DNA from: Stercoripulliclostridium_A sp964480195
GTDB lineage: Bacteria; Bacillota; Clostridia; Christensenellales; DTU072
Assembly: GCA_964480195.1 (NCBI GenBank)
Contig: CAYZOJ010000067.1
Location: forward strand, 1 to 7,250
DNA length: 7,250 nt
Direction of reading: 5' to 3'
In this document: positions 7,233-7,250 of the stretch, one piece after another
Layout: every line of letters begins with the position of its first letter
Position numbering within the stretch: the first letter of the stretch is position 1
Made by a program: the position numbers and the translations under genes
Notes under the pieces: generated by a model
The model's input: the letters and a program-made list of their open reading frames with translations, nothing else
The model's database searches: none
What the model was told of the DNA's origin: nothing

Positions 7233-7250
7233 CCGTCGGGATATAATAAA

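Overview
The window comes from a bacterium, most likely an uncultured low-to-mid-GC member of the Bacillota (Clostridia-like). The reasons are the large exported protein built from Ig-like repeats and a short helical repeat common in Firmicutes surface proteins, the Firmicutes-like form of RmuC, the purine-rich ribosome binding site and the sigma-A-like promoter hexamers. No 16S or other marker is present, so placement below phylum is a guess.

Layout: everything reads on the minus strand. At 7140-7250 lies a short leader/promoter region holding two candidate -10 boxes, an imperfect inverted repeat around an alternating GC tract, and a clear ribosome binding site. From 7139 down to 1233 runs one giant gene of 1968 codons. 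It encodes a single-pass surface protein: signal peptide, a four-cysteine zinc-ribbon-like motif just after the cleavage site, about a dozen divergent Ig-like domains, a membrane-proximal helical segment, a last beta domain, one transmembrane helix and a basic cytoplasmic tail. Two bases after its stop codon, rmuC begins at 1230 and runs off the left edge at base 1, with 410 codons visible and probably only a short C-terminus missing.

The two genes look like one transcription unit. The rmuC start has no good ribosome binding site of its own, and an in-frame stop four codons upstream prevents a longer start, so translational coupling to the giant gene is the simplest reading. Why a surface protein should be joined to a DNA-maintenance protein is not evident; shared transcription may be incidental. 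No RNA gene, mobile element, CRISPR array or terminator is visible. The most notable points are the exported zinc-ribbon-like motif, the anchor by a transmembrane helix plus basic tail instead of a sortase signal, the hairpin-forming leader, and a marked difference in rare-codon use between the two genes.
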